Origin: Bradyrhizobium sp. KBS0727
GTDB taxonomy: Bacteria > Pseudomonadota > Alphaproteobacteria > Rhizobiales > Xanthobacteraceae
DNA length: 64,000 nt
Reading direction: 5' to 3'
Assembly (NCBI RefSeq): GCF_005937885.2
Contig: NZ_CP042176.1
Coordinates: 434,001 to 498,000, forward strand
The number at the start of each line of letters is the position of its first letter. Positions within the stretch are counted from its first letter, which is position 1. The notes under the pieces were generated by a model. It saw only the letters and a list, made by a program, of their open reading frames with translations. It was not told the origin of the DNA and did no database searches. A program made the position numbers and the translations under genes. Shown in pieces: positions 29,236 through 40,498 of the stretch.

Positions 29236-29950
29236 GGCTCGGTCATATGGCACTTCCGCCGCTCGGGTCGAGGGCTGGCGAGGAATCTTCGCGCACATAC
29301 GCGTGTTGATTATGGCTTTGATGACGGCGGGACCGGTTTTGGCGCAAAGCCCGGCCCAAGAACCGATCAAGTCCCCCGCCAAACCGGTCAAGATGGTCGT
29401 ATTGGGCGATTCCTTGAGCGCCGGCCTCGGCCTGTCGGGTTCGGCGGCGTTCCCGGCCCGGCTGCAAAAAGCCTTGAGCGACAAGGGGATAAAGGTCGAC
29501 ATGATCAATGCCGGGGTGTCCGGCGATACCGCTTCGGGCGGCCGCGACCGGCTCGACTGGTCGATCCCCGAGGGAACCGAGGCGGTCGTTCTCGAACTCG
29601 GCGCCAACGACGCCTTGCGCGGCACCGACCCCGCCGTTACCCGCGCCGCATTAACCGATATCCTGACGCGGCTGAAGGCGCGCAAGATCGCGGTGCTGTT
29701 GTGCGGCATGGTAGCGCCGCCCAATTATGGCCGCGAGTACGCGGCCAAATTCAACGCGATCTATCCGGAGCTTTCGAAATCGTTCGACGTCCCGCTCTAT
29801 CCGTTTTTCCTCGAAGGGGTCGCGGCCGACGCCAAGCTCAATCAGGCCGACGGCTTGCATCCGACCGCCGAGGGCGTCGACGTCATCGTGAAAAATATTC
29901 TGCCCGCTGTGCAGGCACTTGTCGGCACGATCTCCGGGCAACGCAGTTGA
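29222..29950 (+). CDS. tesA: GDSL arylesterase / lysophospholipase, TesA-like
   Basis: A 242-residue exported SGNH hydrolase: signal peptide to about residue 41 (PVLAQ), block I GDSL with nucleophile Ser64, block III LGANDALRG, and block V D210-x-x-H213 in DGLHPTAEG. E. coli TesA is a periplasmic thioesterase/lysophospholipase. AGAGGA at 29212-29217 supports ATG 29222 over the later ATG 29234. The divergent ybbAP-like transporter adjoins it, as in E. coli. Confidence 0.93.
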   Translation: MRLSMARSYGTSAARVEGWRGIFAHIRVLIMALMTAGPVLAQSPAQEPIKSPAKPVKMVVLGDSLSAGLGLSGSAAFPARLQKALSDKGIKVDMINAGVSGDTASGGRDRLDWSIPEGTEAVVLELGANDALRGTDPAVTRAALTDILTRLKARKIAVLLCGMVAPPNYGREYAAKFNAIYPELSKSFDVPLYPFFLEGVAADAKLNQADGLHPTAEGVDVIVKNILPAVQALVGTISGQRS

Positions 29951-29967
29951 AAAGCCGGCAATCAACG

Positions 29968-29986
29968 ACGTTACCCAACGTTTTTT
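29968..29986 (+). terminator. Weak candidate terminator after tesA
   Basis: A 5-bp stem, ACGTT (29968-29972) / AACGT (29977-29981), has a 4-base loop and runs into six T. The stem is short, so confidence is modest. Confidence 0.4.
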
Positions 29987-30128
29987 CCGTAGCTTTCCGG
30001 AGAGCGCGTGCCGGATGCTTCGCAGAGTCACATAAGTCGGGTAGAAATTAGGGATCGGTGATTCGTCACCGGGTTTGTTGTCAGGCGTGAGCCTCAGGGC
30101 ATCGCGCCTTTGCATCGAGGATCTTGCG

Positions 30129-30665
30129 ATGCCGCGTTTGTTCGCTGGACTGGAAATTCCGGCCGAGATCGGCCAGCAACTTTCCAATTTGCGTGGCGGC
30201 CTTCCCGGCGCACGCTGGATCGATCCCGAAAATTATCACGTCACCTTGCGCTTCATCGGCGATATCGACGGCATGTCGGCGAATGAAATCGCCTCGCTGC
30301 TGTTTCGGATCAACCGCAAGCCGTTCGAGGTCAAGGTGCAGGGCCTGCAAAGCTTCGGCGGCAAGAAACCGCGCGCGGTGGTCGCCGCCGTCGAGCCGAG
30401 CCGGCCGCTGATCGAATTGCAGGCCGAACTCGAGCGGCTGATGCAACGCCTCGGGCTCGATCCTGAAGGGCGCAAGTTCGTTCCCCATGTCACGCTGGCG
30501 CGGCTGCACGATGCCTCGAGCCAGGACGTCGCCGATTATCTTTCGGTGCGCGGCTATTTCCCGAGCCGAACCTTCATGGCCTCGCGTTTCGTGCTGTTCT
30601 CCTCCCGCGCCTCCACCGGCGGCGGGCCCTATGTGGTCGAGGATTCCTACGCGCTGAGTGCGTAG
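30129..30665 (+). CDS. thpR: RNA 2',3'-cyclic phosphodiesterase
   Basis: A 178-residue member of the 2H phosphoesterase family with both HxTx motifs: His37-Val-Thr39 in YHVTLRF and His120-Val-Thr122 in PHVTLAR. It begins MPRLFAGLEIP as typical ThpR/LigT proteins do. It hydrolyses RNA 2',3'-cyclic phosphodiester ends. ATG 30129 matches the family start; an upstream in-frame start (30075) would add an unlikely extension. Single gene before zapE. Confidence 0.93.
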   Translation: MPRLFAGLEIPAEIGQQLSNLRGGLPGARWIDPENYHVTLRFIGDIDGMSANEIASLLFRINRKPFEVKVQGLQSFGGKKPRAVVAAVEPSRPLIELQAELERLMQRLGLDPEGRKFVPHVTLARLHDASSQDVADYLSVRGYFPSRTFMASRFVLFSSRASTGGGPYVVEDSYALSA

Positions 30666-30679
30666 CCGAAAGGCCGCGG

Positions 30680-30712
30680 CGTACTGGATACCCGCTTTCG
30701 CGGGTATGACGG
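30680..30712. repeat. Short partial family B repeat
   Basis: The segment TACTGGATACCCGC-TTTC-GCGGGTATGACG contains a stem ATACCCGC/GCGGGTAT and the family B TACTGGAT word. Only the right half of the longer element is present. It lies between thpR and zapE. Confidence 0.6.
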
Positions 30713-30796
30713 CTTGGGCGTGGCGAGTATTTGCATACCGCGTACACCAATTCACGGCTTGCAATTTCCGTCGCGGTGGGGCCGTAAGATGGGCCC

Positions 30797-31981
30797 ATGC
30801 TGTCCACCTTGCCCAATTCGTTCCGTTCCCAATATCAGGCCCTGGTTTCCTCCGGCGCGATCGAGGCCGATCCGGCGCAGGCCGACGCCGTCGCGGCGTT
30901 GGCTGATCTCGACGAGCGGCTTTCGGACTACAAGCCGCGGCGCAAGCAGAACCTGTTCGGCCGGCTGTTCGGCGACAAGGACGAGGCGCCGCCGCGCGGG
31001 CTGTACGTTTATGGCGAAGTCGGCCGCGGCAAGACCATGCTGATGGATCTGTTCTTTCAGTACAGCCCGGTCGAACACAAGCGCCGCGCCCATTTCCACG
31101 AATTCATGGCCGAGGTGCATGAGCGGATATACGGCTACCGCCAGAACATTGCGCGCGGCGAGATCGCCGATGGTGACGTCATCACGCTGACCGCGAACGC
31201 GATCTTCGATGAGGCCTGGCTGTTGTGCTTCGACGAATTCCACGTCACCGACATTGCGGACGCGATGATCCTGGGGCGGCTGTTCTCAAAACTGTTCGAT
31301 CTCGGCACCGTCGTGGTGGCGACCTCGAACGTAGCACCCGAGGATCTCTACAAAGGCGGCCTGAACCGCGCGCTGTTCCTGCCTTTCATCGCGCAGATCT
31401 CGGATCACATGGACGTGCTGCGGCTCGATGCGCGTACGGATTTCCGGCTGGAAAAACTCGTCGGCGTGAACATGTGGCTGGTGCCCGCCGATGATGCGGC
31501 CAAGGCCGCGCTCGACAAGGCCTGGGGCAGGATGACCGGCAACGCGCCGTGCAAGGCGCGCGACATCTCGATCAAGGGCCGGGTCCTGCACGTGCCCTGT
31601 TCGGCGAACGGCGTCGCGCGATTCACGTTTGCCGATATCTGCGAAAAGCCGCTGGCCGCATCGGACTATCTGCGGCTGGCGCACGACTATCACACCATCC
31701 TGATCGATCGCATTCCGGTGATGGACTACGCCGAGCGCAACGCCGCCAAGCGCTTCATCTCGCTGATCGACACGCTGTACGACAATGCGGTGAAGCTGAT
31801 GGCCTCGGCCGCGGCCGATCCGGTGTCGCTGTACCTGGCCACCGACGGCGTCGAGGCCAACGAGTTCAAGCGGACCGCCTCGCGGCTGATCGAAATGAGT
31901 TCGGAATCCTATCTGGCGCTGCCGCACGGGCGGAAGGATTCCGCGGCGAGCGGGTCGACCACGGGGCTGGTGGAGACGTAG
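30797..31981 (+). CDS. zapE: Cell division protein ZapE (AFG1-like ATPase)
   Basis: A 394-residue AAA-type ATPase: Walker A GEVGRGKTM at residues 73-81, Walker B-like LLCFDEFHVTDIADAMIL, sensor region VVVATSNVAPEDLY. ZapE associates with the Z-ring in E. coli; the eukaryotic relative AFG1/LACE1 acts in mitochondrial protein quality control. It lies upstream of mdh, a neighbourhood frequent in alphaproteobacteria. A repeat element separates it from mdh. Confidence 0.95.
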   Translation: MLSTLPNSFRSQYQALVSSGAIEADPAQADAVAALADLDERLSDYKPRRKQNLFGRLFGDKDEAPPRGLYVYGEVGRGKTMLMDLFFQYSPVEHKRRAHFHEFMAEVHERIYGYRQNIARGEIADGDVITLTANAIFDEAWLLCFDEFHVTDIADAMILGRLFSKLFDLGTVVVATSNVAPEDLYKGGLNRALFLPFIAQISDHMDVLRLDARTDFRLEKLVGVNMWLVPADDAAKAALDKAWGRMTGNAPCKARDISIKGRVLHVPCSANGVARFTFADICEKPLAASDYLRLAHDYHTILIDRIPVMDYAERNAAKRFISLIDTLYDNAVKLMASAAADPVSLYLATDGVEANEFKRTASRLIEMSSESYLALPHGRKDSAASGSTTGLVET

Positions 31982-31992
31982 GTATTTACGCC

Positions 31993-32092
31993 GTCATTCC
32001 CGAGTGCACGAAGTGCGAACCTCAGGGGTGCAATTGCGCCTCGGGGAATCTCGAGATTCCGGGTTCGATGCTGCGCATCGCCCCGGAATGAC
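31993..32092. repeat. Palindromic intergenic repeat, family C copy 2
   Basis: Terminal GTCATTCC (31993-32000) / GGAATGAC (32085-32092) surround the same 16-bp palindrome as copy 1 (32045-32060). The left arm is longer than in copy 1 and carries TGCACGAAGTGCGAAC and GGGTGCAATTGCGCC. Confidence 0.8.
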
Positions 32093-32191
32093 AAGAGAGA
32101 GCCCCTGACCGAATTCAAGGCAGGACCGACAATTGGGCACGCCCCGACTTGAACGTATCAATCGAAAGGGATAACCAGCCGTCCAGCCTGA

Positions 32192-33199
<1,008 letters not shown>

Positions 33200-33239
33200 T
33201 CCTGTTCGGCTAACAGCCGATTGCAGGGAGCAGTTGCAC

Positions 33240-33268
33240 TTCGTCTGGTATATGGTATACCAGACGAA
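33240..33268. promoter_or_regulatory. Perfect 13-bp inverted repeat upstream of sucC
   Basis: The arms TTCGTCTGGTATA (33240-33252) and TATACCAGACGAA (33256-33268) flank a TGG spacer, and the right half holds a second palindrome, TGGTATACCA (33253-33262). No T-run follows on either strand, so an operator, perhaps for a GntR-family dimer, is more likely than a terminator. It ends 51 bases before the sucC ATG. Confidence 0.6.
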
Positions 33269-33319
33269 AATCCGGTGTGAGCATCAACCGCACCGCGTCA
33301 GGCTTTGGGGAGCGTCGCG

Positions 33320-34516
<1,197 letters not shown>

Positions 34517-34518
34517 CG

Positions 34519-34995
34519 ATGGCTGACCATCTCGACGCACCGACGCTGCTCGACGAACACCGCAAGCTCGCGGCGTTTGCAGGCGAATGGAGCGGCGAAG
34601 AGATGGTCTATCCGTCACGCTGGACCGCGGGCGGACCCGCGACCTCGCACGTGGTCGCGCGCATCGCCCTCAACGGCTTCTACCTGATCCAGGACACCGT
34701 CCAGAATCGCGACGGCAAGCAGGTCTTCGCCACCCACGGCGTCTTCACCTACGATCGCGAGGATCGGCTCTACAAATTGTTCTGGCACGATTCGCTCGGC
34801 TACTACCCGCCATCGCCGGCTTCCGGCGGCTGGACCGGCAAGACGCTGATCCTGGTGCGCGGCTCGCTGCGCGGCAATGCGCGCCATGTCTACGAAGTCG
34901 TCGACGACAACAACTACACCATGAAAATCCAGTTCTCGCCTGACGCCGAAGGATGGGCCGACGTGCTCACCGGCGCGTACCGGCGAATCCACTAG
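34519..34995 (+). CDS. DUF1579-like protein inserted between sucC and sucD
   Basis: A 158-residue soluble protein without signal peptide. Features: [22 protein letters not shown] near the N-terminus (residues ~11-33), then [36 protein letters not shown] and [16 protein letters not shown]. This pattern resembles DUF1579 (lipocalin-like beta-barrel proteins of unknown function). It starts 2 bases after sucC, and sucD follows 50 bases later, so it should be co-expressed with succinyl-CoA synthetase. A metabolic link is inferred only from position. Confidence 0.8.
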   Translation: MADHLDAPTLLDEHRKLAAFAGEWSGEEMVYPSRWTAGGPATSHVVARIALNGFYLIQDTVQNRDGKQVFATHGVFTYDREDRLYKLFWHDSLGYYPPSPASGGWTGKTLILVRGSLRGNARHVYEVVDDNNYTMKIQFSPDAEGWADVLTGAYRRIH

Positions 34996-35045
34996 CTCTC
35001 CTTTTAGCTCTCCCTTTCCTGGCCATTTGCGAAAGTAAATCCATC

Positions 35046-35930
35046 ATGTCCGTTCTGATCGACAAGAATACCAAAGTCATCTGCCAGGGCTTTACTGGCA
35101 AGAACGGCACGTTCCATTCCGAGGCCGCGATCGCGTACGGCACCAAGATGGTCGGCGGCACTTCGCCTGGCAAAGGCGGCTCCATGCATCTCGGACTGCC
35201 GGTGTTCGATACGGTCGCCGACGCGCGTGAAAAGACCGGCGCCGACGCTTCCGTGATCTATGTCCCGCCGCCGGGGGCAGCAGATGCGATCTGCGAAGCG
35301 ATCGACGCGGAAATCCCGCTGATCGTCTGCATCACCGAAGGCATTCCGGTGCTCGACATGGTCCGGGTGAAGAGATCGTTGAGCGGATCGAAATCGCGCC
35401 TGATCGGGCCGAATTGCCCGGGCGTGATGACCGCGGGCGAATGCAAGATCGGCATCATGCCGGCCAACATCTTCAAGCCCGGCAGCGTCGGCATCGTCTC
35501 GCGTTCGGGCACGCTGACCTATGAGGCCGTGTTCCAGACCACCCAGGAAGGCCTCGGCCAGACCACCGCGGTCGGCATCGGCGGCGACCCGGTCAAGGGC
35601 ACCGAATTCATCGACGTGCTGGAAATGTTCCTGGCCGACCCCAAGACCACCTCGATCGTCATGATCGGCGAAATCGGCGGATCCGCCGAGGAGGACGCCG
35701 CCCAGTTCATCAAGGACGAGGCCAAGCGCGGCCGCAAGAAGCCGATGGTCGGTTTCATCGCCGGGGTTACCGCCCCTCCCGGCCGCCGCATGGGCCATGC
35801 CGGCGCGATTATCTCCGGCGGCAAGGGCGACGCCGGATCCAAGACCGCGGCGATGGAAGCGGCCGGAATCACGGTCTCTCCGTCGCCGGCGCGGCTCGGA
35901 CATACCCTTGTCGAAAAATTGAAGTCGTAA
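35046..35930 (+). CDS. sucD: Succinyl-CoA synthetase (ADP-forming) alpha subunit
   Basis: A 294-residue CoA-binding subunit starting [19 protein letters not shown]. The phosphohistidine lies in [23 protein letters not shown] and [10 protein letters not shown] are also family motifs. With SucC it makes ATP from succinyl-CoA. ATG 35046 is chosen over a far upstream in-frame start that overlaps the DUF1579-like gene. A strong terminator follows. Confidence 0.97.
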   Translation: MSVLIDKNTKVICQGFTGKNGTFHSEAAIAYGTKMVGGTSPGKGGSMHLGLPVFDTVADAREKTGADASVIYVPPPGAADAICEAIDAEIPLIVCITEGIPVLDMVRVKRSLSGSKSRLIGPNCPGVMTAGECKIGIMPANIFKPGSVGIVSRSGTLTYEAVFQTTQEGLGQTTAVGIGGDPVKGTEFIDVLEMFLADPKTTSIVMIGEIGGSAEEDAAQFIKDEAKRGRKKPMVGFIAGVTAPPGRRMGHAGAIISGGKGDAGSKTAAMEAAGITVSPSPARLGHTLVEKLKS

Positions 35931-35993
35931 TTCAATTCTTGGTTCTTTTGGGCGCGAAAGTTCGTCCAAAATAGGATAGAGGGTTCTTTATCC

Positions 35994-36021
35994 AGCCGAT
36001 CCGGCCTCCGGATCGGCTTTT
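35994..36021 (+). terminator. Intrinsic terminator between sucD and sucA
   Basis: A perfect 11-bp stem, AGCCGATCCGG (35994-36004) / CCGGATCGGCT (36008-36018), has a 3-base loop and ends in TTTT. It lies 44 bases before the sucA start, so sucAB must read through it or start from a promoter in the short remaining gap or upstream. Confidence 0.8.
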
Positions 36022-36064
36022 GCGCCGTCTGTTACGCGCGAACCGAAATCACCAGGACGCCCTC

Positions 36065-39022
36065 ATGTCTCGTCAGGACGCGAATGCCGCTTTTGCCCTC
36101 TCCTCGTTTTTGCAGGGCGCCAATGCCACCTATATCGACGAACTCTACGCCCGCTACGAGCAGGATCCGGCCTCGGTCGACGCCGACTGGCAGGCGTTCT
36201 TCAAAAGCCTGAAGGACAGCCCTGCCGACGTCCAGAAGAACGCCGAGGGCGCTTCCTGGGGTCGCGCCAACTGGCCGCTGACGCCGCGAGACGACCTGAC
36301 CTCCGCGCTGGATGGCAACTGGGTCACCGTCGAGAAAGCGGTCGGCGCCAAGCTGGCCGCCAGGGCGCAGGCCAAGGGCGCTGAAATATCGGCCGCCGAC
36401 GTCCACCAGGCGACGCGGGATTCGGTCCGCGCCCTGATGCTGATCCGCGCCTACCGCATGCGCGGTCATTTCCACGCCAAGCTCGATCCGCTCGGCATCG
36501 AGGCGCCGCGCGATCGCGAAGAGCTCGATCCGCGTTCCTATGGCTTCACCGAGGCCGATTTCGACCGCAAGATCTTCCTCGACCACGTGCTCGGCCTCGA
36601 ATACGGCACGCTGCGCGAAATCGTCGCGATCTGCGAGCGGACCTACTGCCAGACGCTCGGCGTCGAGTTCATGCACATCACCAACGCCGCGCAGAAGGCC
36701 TGGATCCAGGAGCGCATCGAGGGACCGGACAAGGAAATCAGTTTCACCCGCGAGGGCCGGCGCGCGATTCTCAACAAGCTGATCGAAGCCGAGGGCTTCG
36801 AGAAGTTCTGCGACCTGAAATTCACCGGCACCAAGCGCTTCGGCCTCGACGGCGGCGAGGCGCTGATCCCGGCGCTGGAGCAGATCATCAAGCGCGGCGG
36901 CAATCTCGGCGTCAAGGAGATCGTCTTCGGCATGCCGCACCGCGGCCGCCTCAACGTGCTGACCCAGGTGATGGGCAAGCCGCATCGCGCGCTGTTTCAC
37001 GAATTCAAGGGCGGCTCCGCCAATCCCGACGCGGTCGAAGGCTCCGGCGACGTCAAGTATCATCTCGGCGCATCGTCCGACCGCGAGTTCGACAACAACA
37101 AGATCCATCTGTCGCTGACCGCCAACCCGTCGCACCTGGAGATCGTCGATCCCGTGGTGCTCGGCAAGGTGCGCGCCAAGCAGGACCAGCATGGCGATCC
37201 GCCGGACATGCGCATTTCCGTGCTGCCGCTGCTGATGCATGGCGATGCGGCGTTCGCCGGCCAGGGCGTGGTGGCGGAATGCTTTGCGTTGTCGGACCTG
37301 AAAGGCTACCGCACCGGCGGTTCGCTGCATTTCATCGTCAACAACCAGATCGGCTTTACCACCTATCCGCGTTACTCGCGCTCCTCGCCCTATCCGTCCG
37401 ACGTGGCGAAGATGATCGACGCGCCGATCTTCCACGTCAACGGCGACGATCCGGAAGCCGTGGTGTTCGCGGCCAAGGTCGCGATCGAGTTCCGGCAGAA
37501 ATTCCACAAGCCCGTCGTGATCGACATGTTCTGCTATCGCAGGCACGGTCACAACGAAGGCGACGAGCCGATGTTCACCCAGCCGGTGATGTACAAGAAG
37601 ATCGGATCGCATCCCGGCACGGTCGAGATCTATTCCAAGCGGCTGATTGCCGACGGCGTGATGACGGAAGGCGAGGTCGAAAAGGCCAAGGCCGACTGGC
37701 GCGCGCGGCTCGATGCCGAGCTCGAGGCCGGCTCGGGCTACAAGCCGAACAAGGCCGACTGGCTCGACGGCAAGTGGGCCGGCTTCAAGTCCGCCGACCA
37801 GGAAGAAGACGCCCGCCGCGGCATCACCGGCGTCGACGTCAATGTGCTGAAGGAGATCGGCCGCAAGATCACCAAGGTGCCCGACGGCTTCCGGGTTCAT
37901 CGCACCATCCAGCGTTTCCTGGAGAACCGCGCCAAGGCGATCGACAACGGCGTCGGCATCGACTGGGCGACCGGCGAGGCGCTGGCGTTCTGCTCGCTGC
38001 TGCAGGAAGGCCATCACGTCCGGCTATCCGGCCAGGACTCGGAGCGTGGCACCTTCTCGCAGCGTCATTCGGTGCTGATCGATCAGGAGGACGAGGGCCG
38101 CTACACGCCGTTCAACCATCTCGGCGGCGAACAGGGCCATTACGAGGTCATCAACTCGCTGCTGTCCGAAGAGGCCGTGCTCGGCTTCGAGTACGGCTAT
38201 ACGCTGGCCGAGCCGAATGCGCTGGCGATGTGGGAAGCCCAGTTCGGCGACTTCGCCAACGGCGCGCAGGTCCTGTTCGACCAGTTCATTTCGTCCGGCG
38301 AGCGCAAATGGCTGCGCATGTCCGGCCTGGTCTGCCTGCTGCCGCATGGCTATGAAGGGCAGGGGCCGGAGCATTCCTCGGCGCGGCTCGAGCGCTTTCT
38401 GCAGATGTGCGCCGAAGACAACATGCAGGTGGTCTATCCCACCACGCCGGCGAACTACTTCCATGCGCTGCGGCGCCAGCTGCATCGCGAGATCCGCAAG
38501 CCGCTGATCATGATGACGCCGAAGTCGCTGTTGCGCAACAAGCGCGCGGTCTCGCGGCTGGATGAACTCGGCACCGACGCCACCTTCCACCGTATTCTCT
38601 ACGATGACGCCCAGATGCTGCCCGACGAGCCCATCAAGCTCGTGTCCGACGACAAGATCCGGCGCGTCGTGCTGTGCTCGGGCAAGGTCTATTACGACCT
38701 CTACGAGGAGCGCGAGAAGCGCGGCATCAACGACATCTACCTGATGCGTGTCGAGCAGCTTTATCCGGTGCCGCTGAAGGCGCTGGTGCACGAGCTCGGA
38801 CGCTTCAAGGGTGCCGAGCTGGTCTGGTGTCAGGAAGAGCCGCGCAACATGGGCGCGTGGCACTTCATCGAGCCCTATCTCGAATGGGTGCTGAACCAGA
38901 TCCACGCGCCGAACAAGCGTCCGCGTTACGCCGGCCGCGCCGCGTCGGCGGCAACCGCCACCGGTTTGATGTCGAAGCATCTGGCGCAGCTCAAGGCCCT
39001 GCTGGATGAGGCGCTGAACTAG
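36065..39022 (+). CDS. sucA: 2-oxoglutarate dehydrogenase E1 component
   Basis: A 985-residue thiamine-diphosphate enzyme, the first step of the 2-oxoglutarate dehydrogenase complex. The N-terminal SFLQGANATYIDELYARYEQDP segment binds the complex; GMPHRGRLNVL, the ThDP/Mg region VNGDDPEAV and CYRRHGHNEGDEP, and the E1 C-terminal EEPRNMGAW are present. ATG 36065 gives the usual start; a start at 36020 lies in the sucD terminator flank. sucB follows after a 157-base gap containing a family B repeat. Confidence 0.97.
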   Translation: MSRQDANAAFALSSFLQGANATYIDELYARYEQDPASVDADWQAFFKSLKDSPADVQKNAEGASWGRANWPLTPRDDLTSALDGNWVTVEKAVGAKLAARAQAKGAEISAADVHQATRDSVRALMLIRAYRMRGHFHAKLDPLGIEAPRDREELDPRSYGFTEADFDRKIFLDHVLGLEYGTLREIVAICERTYCQTLGVEFMHITNAAQKAWIQERIEGPDKEISFTREGRRAILNKLIEAEGFEKFCDLKFTGTKRFGLDGGEALIPALEQIIKRGGNLGVKEIVFGMPHRGRLNVLTQVMGKPHRALFHEFKGGSANPDAVEGSGDVKYHLGASSDREFDNNKIHLSLTANPSHLEIVDPVVLGKVRAKQDQHGDPPDMRISVLPLLMHGDAAFAGQGVVAECFALSDLKGYRTGGSLHFIVNNQIGFTTYPRYSRSSPYPSDVAKMIDAPIFHVNGDDPEAVVFAAKVAIEFRQKFHKPVVIDMFCYRRHGHNEGDEPMFTQPVMYKKIGSHPGTVEIYSKRLIADGVMTEGEVEKAKADWRARLDAELEAGSGYKPNKADWLDGKWAGFKSADQEEDARRGITGVDVNVLKEIGRKITKVPDGFRVHRTIQRFLENRAKAIDNGVGIDWATGEALAFCSLLQEGHHVRLSGQDSERGTFSQRHSVLIDQEDEGRYTPFNHLGGEQGHYEVINSLLSEEAVLGFEYGYTLAEPNALAMWEAQFGDFANGAQVLFDQFISSGERKWLRMSGLVCLLPHGYEGQGPEHSSARLERFLQMCAEDNMQVVYPTTPANYFHALRRQLHREIRKPLIMMTPKSLLRNKRAVSRLDELGTDATFHRILYDDAQMLPDEPIKLVSDDKIRRVVLCSGKVYYDLYEEREKRGINDIYLMRVEQLYPVPLKALVHELGRFKGAELVWCQEEPRNMGAWHFIEPYLEWVLNQIHAPNKRPRYAGRAASAATATGLMSKHLAQLKALLDEALN

Positions 39023-39037
39023 AATTTTTTCATTTGT

Positions 39038-39155
39038 CTTGCCCCGCGCAGGCGGGGCATCCAGTAAGCCGCGCCGTCCGTTTTAGCCACGACCGCTTCG
39101 GAGTACTGGATCGTCCGCTCCAGTGCGCAATTGCGCACAAGGCGGACGATGACGG
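39038..39155. repeat. Palindromic intergenic repeat, family B copy
   Basis: It shares the CCCCGC/GCGGGG stem, CATCCAGTA and GTACTGGATC words, and the right-end CGTCCGC/GCGGACG stem of the family (compare 13408-13521), plus a TGCGCAATTGCGCA palindrome near 39124-39137. It lies between sucA and sucB, ending 24 bases before the sucB ATG. Confidence 0.8.
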
Positions 39156-39179
39156 CACCAACGACTGGGGAAACAGACC

Positions 39180-40418
39180 ATGATTGAAATTCGTGTTCCG
39201 ACGCTCGGCGAGTCCGTGACGGAAGCCACCATCGGCCGCTGGTTCAAGAAGGCAGGCGACGCCGTGGCGGTGGACGAACCGTTGGTCGAGCTCGAGACCG
39301 ACAAGGTCACCATCGAAGTCCCGGCGCCGTCGGCGGGCGTGCTCGGCGAGATCGCCGCCAAGGATGGCGAAACCGTCGCGGTCGGCGCCCTGCTCGGGCA
39401 GATCACGGAAGGGGCAGGCGGCGCGAAGCCGGCCGCCGCTCCGGCCAAGGCTCCCGCGGCCGCCGCCGCACCGGCTGCCGCGCCTGCGGCTCCGGCGCCG
39501 AAGGCCGCTCCTGCCGATGCGCCGCTGGCGCCGTCGGTCCGCAAGCTTTCCGCCGAAAGCGGCGTCGACGCCGCGACGGTTCCGGGCTCCGGCAAGGATG
39601 GCCGCGTCACCAAGGGCGACATGCTGGCTGCGATCGAGAAGGCGGCCTCGGCGCCGACGCCGGTCAATCAGCCGGCGGCCGCCGTGCAGGTGCGCGCACC
39701 GTCACCCGCCGACGATGCCGCGCGCGAAGAGCGCGTGAAGATGACGCGGCTGCGTCAGACCATCGCGCGCCGGCTAAAGGACGTGCAGAACACCGCCGCG
39801 ATGCTCACGACTTTCAATGAGGTCGACATGAGCCACATCATGGAGATGCGGTCGCTGTACAAGGACGTGTTCGAGAAGAAGCACGGCACCAAGCTCGGCT
39901 TCATGGGTTTCTTCGTCAAGGCCTGCGTGCAGGCGCTAAAGGACATCCCGGCCGTCAACGCCGAGATCGACGGCACCGACCTGATCTACAAGAACTACTA
40001 TCACATCGGCGTTGCCGTCGGCACCGACAAGGGCCTGGTCGTGCCTGTCGTGCGCGACTGCGACCACAAGTCGATCTCCGACATCGAAAAATCGATCGCC
40101 GATTTCGGCCGCCGCGCCCGTGACGGCCAGCTCAAGATCGACGAGATGCAGGGCGGCACCTTCACCATCACCAATGGCGGCATCTACGGTTCGCTGATGT
40201 CGACGCCGATCCTGAACGCGCCGCAGTCCGCCATTCTCGGCATGCACAAGATCCAGGAACGGCCGGTGGCGATCGGCGGCAAGGTCGAGATCCGCCCGAT
40301 GATGTATCTGGCGCTGTCCTACGATCACCGCGTGATCGACGGCAAGGAAGCGGTGACGTTCCTGGTTCGCGTCAAGGAAAGCCTGGAAGATCCGGCGCGG
40401 ATGGTGCTGGATCTCTGA
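39180..40418 (+). CDS. sucB: Dihydrolipoyl succinyltransferase (E2 of 2-oxoglutarate dehydrogenase)
   Basis: A 412-residue E2: one lipoyl domain (1-77) with lipoyl Lys42 in ETDKVTIEV, an Ala/Pro-rich linker (~80-115), a peripheral-subunit-binding domain (~115-152, [12 protein letters not shown]), a second linker, and a catalytic core with His383 and Asp387 in YDHRVIDG. It transfers the succinyl group to CoA. Confidence 0.97.
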   Translation: MIEIRVPTLGESVTEATIGRWFKKAGDAVAVDEPLVELETDKVTIEVPAPSAGVLGEIAAKDGETVAVGALLGQITEGAGGAKPAAAPAKAPAAAAAPAAAPAAPAPKAAPADAPLAPSVRKLSAESGVDAATVPGSGKDGRVTKGDMLAAIEKAASAPTPVNQPAAAVQVRAPSPADDAAREERVKMTRLRQTIARRLKDVQNTAAMLTTFNEVDMSHIMEMRSLYKDVFEKKHGTKLGFMGFFVKACVQALKDIPAVNAEIDGTDLIYKNYYHIGVAVGTDKGLVVPVVRDCDHKSISDIEKSIADFGRRARDGQLKIDEMQGGTFTITNGGIYGSLMSTPILNAPQSAILGMHKIQERPVAIGGKVEIRPMMYLALSYDHRVIDGKEAVTFLVRVKESLEDPARMVLDL

Positions 40419-40498
40419 GGCTTCGGCCTGCCGGCATCGGCGTTCGAGCCCGGGCTCGGGCGCCCTTGATCGATACGCTTTGACTATTGGGGGCTGAT

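Noticed and set aside
29236..29724. N-terminal extension of the YbbA-like ATPase
   Set aside because: It would lie entirely antisense to tesA, and the extra residues have no ABC features; ATG 29235 gives normal length.
32150..32166. FNR/FixK-like box upstream of mdh (TTGA...TCAA)
   Set aside because: The half-sites are separated by five bases (TTGAACGTATCAA) instead of six, so it does not fit the consensus.
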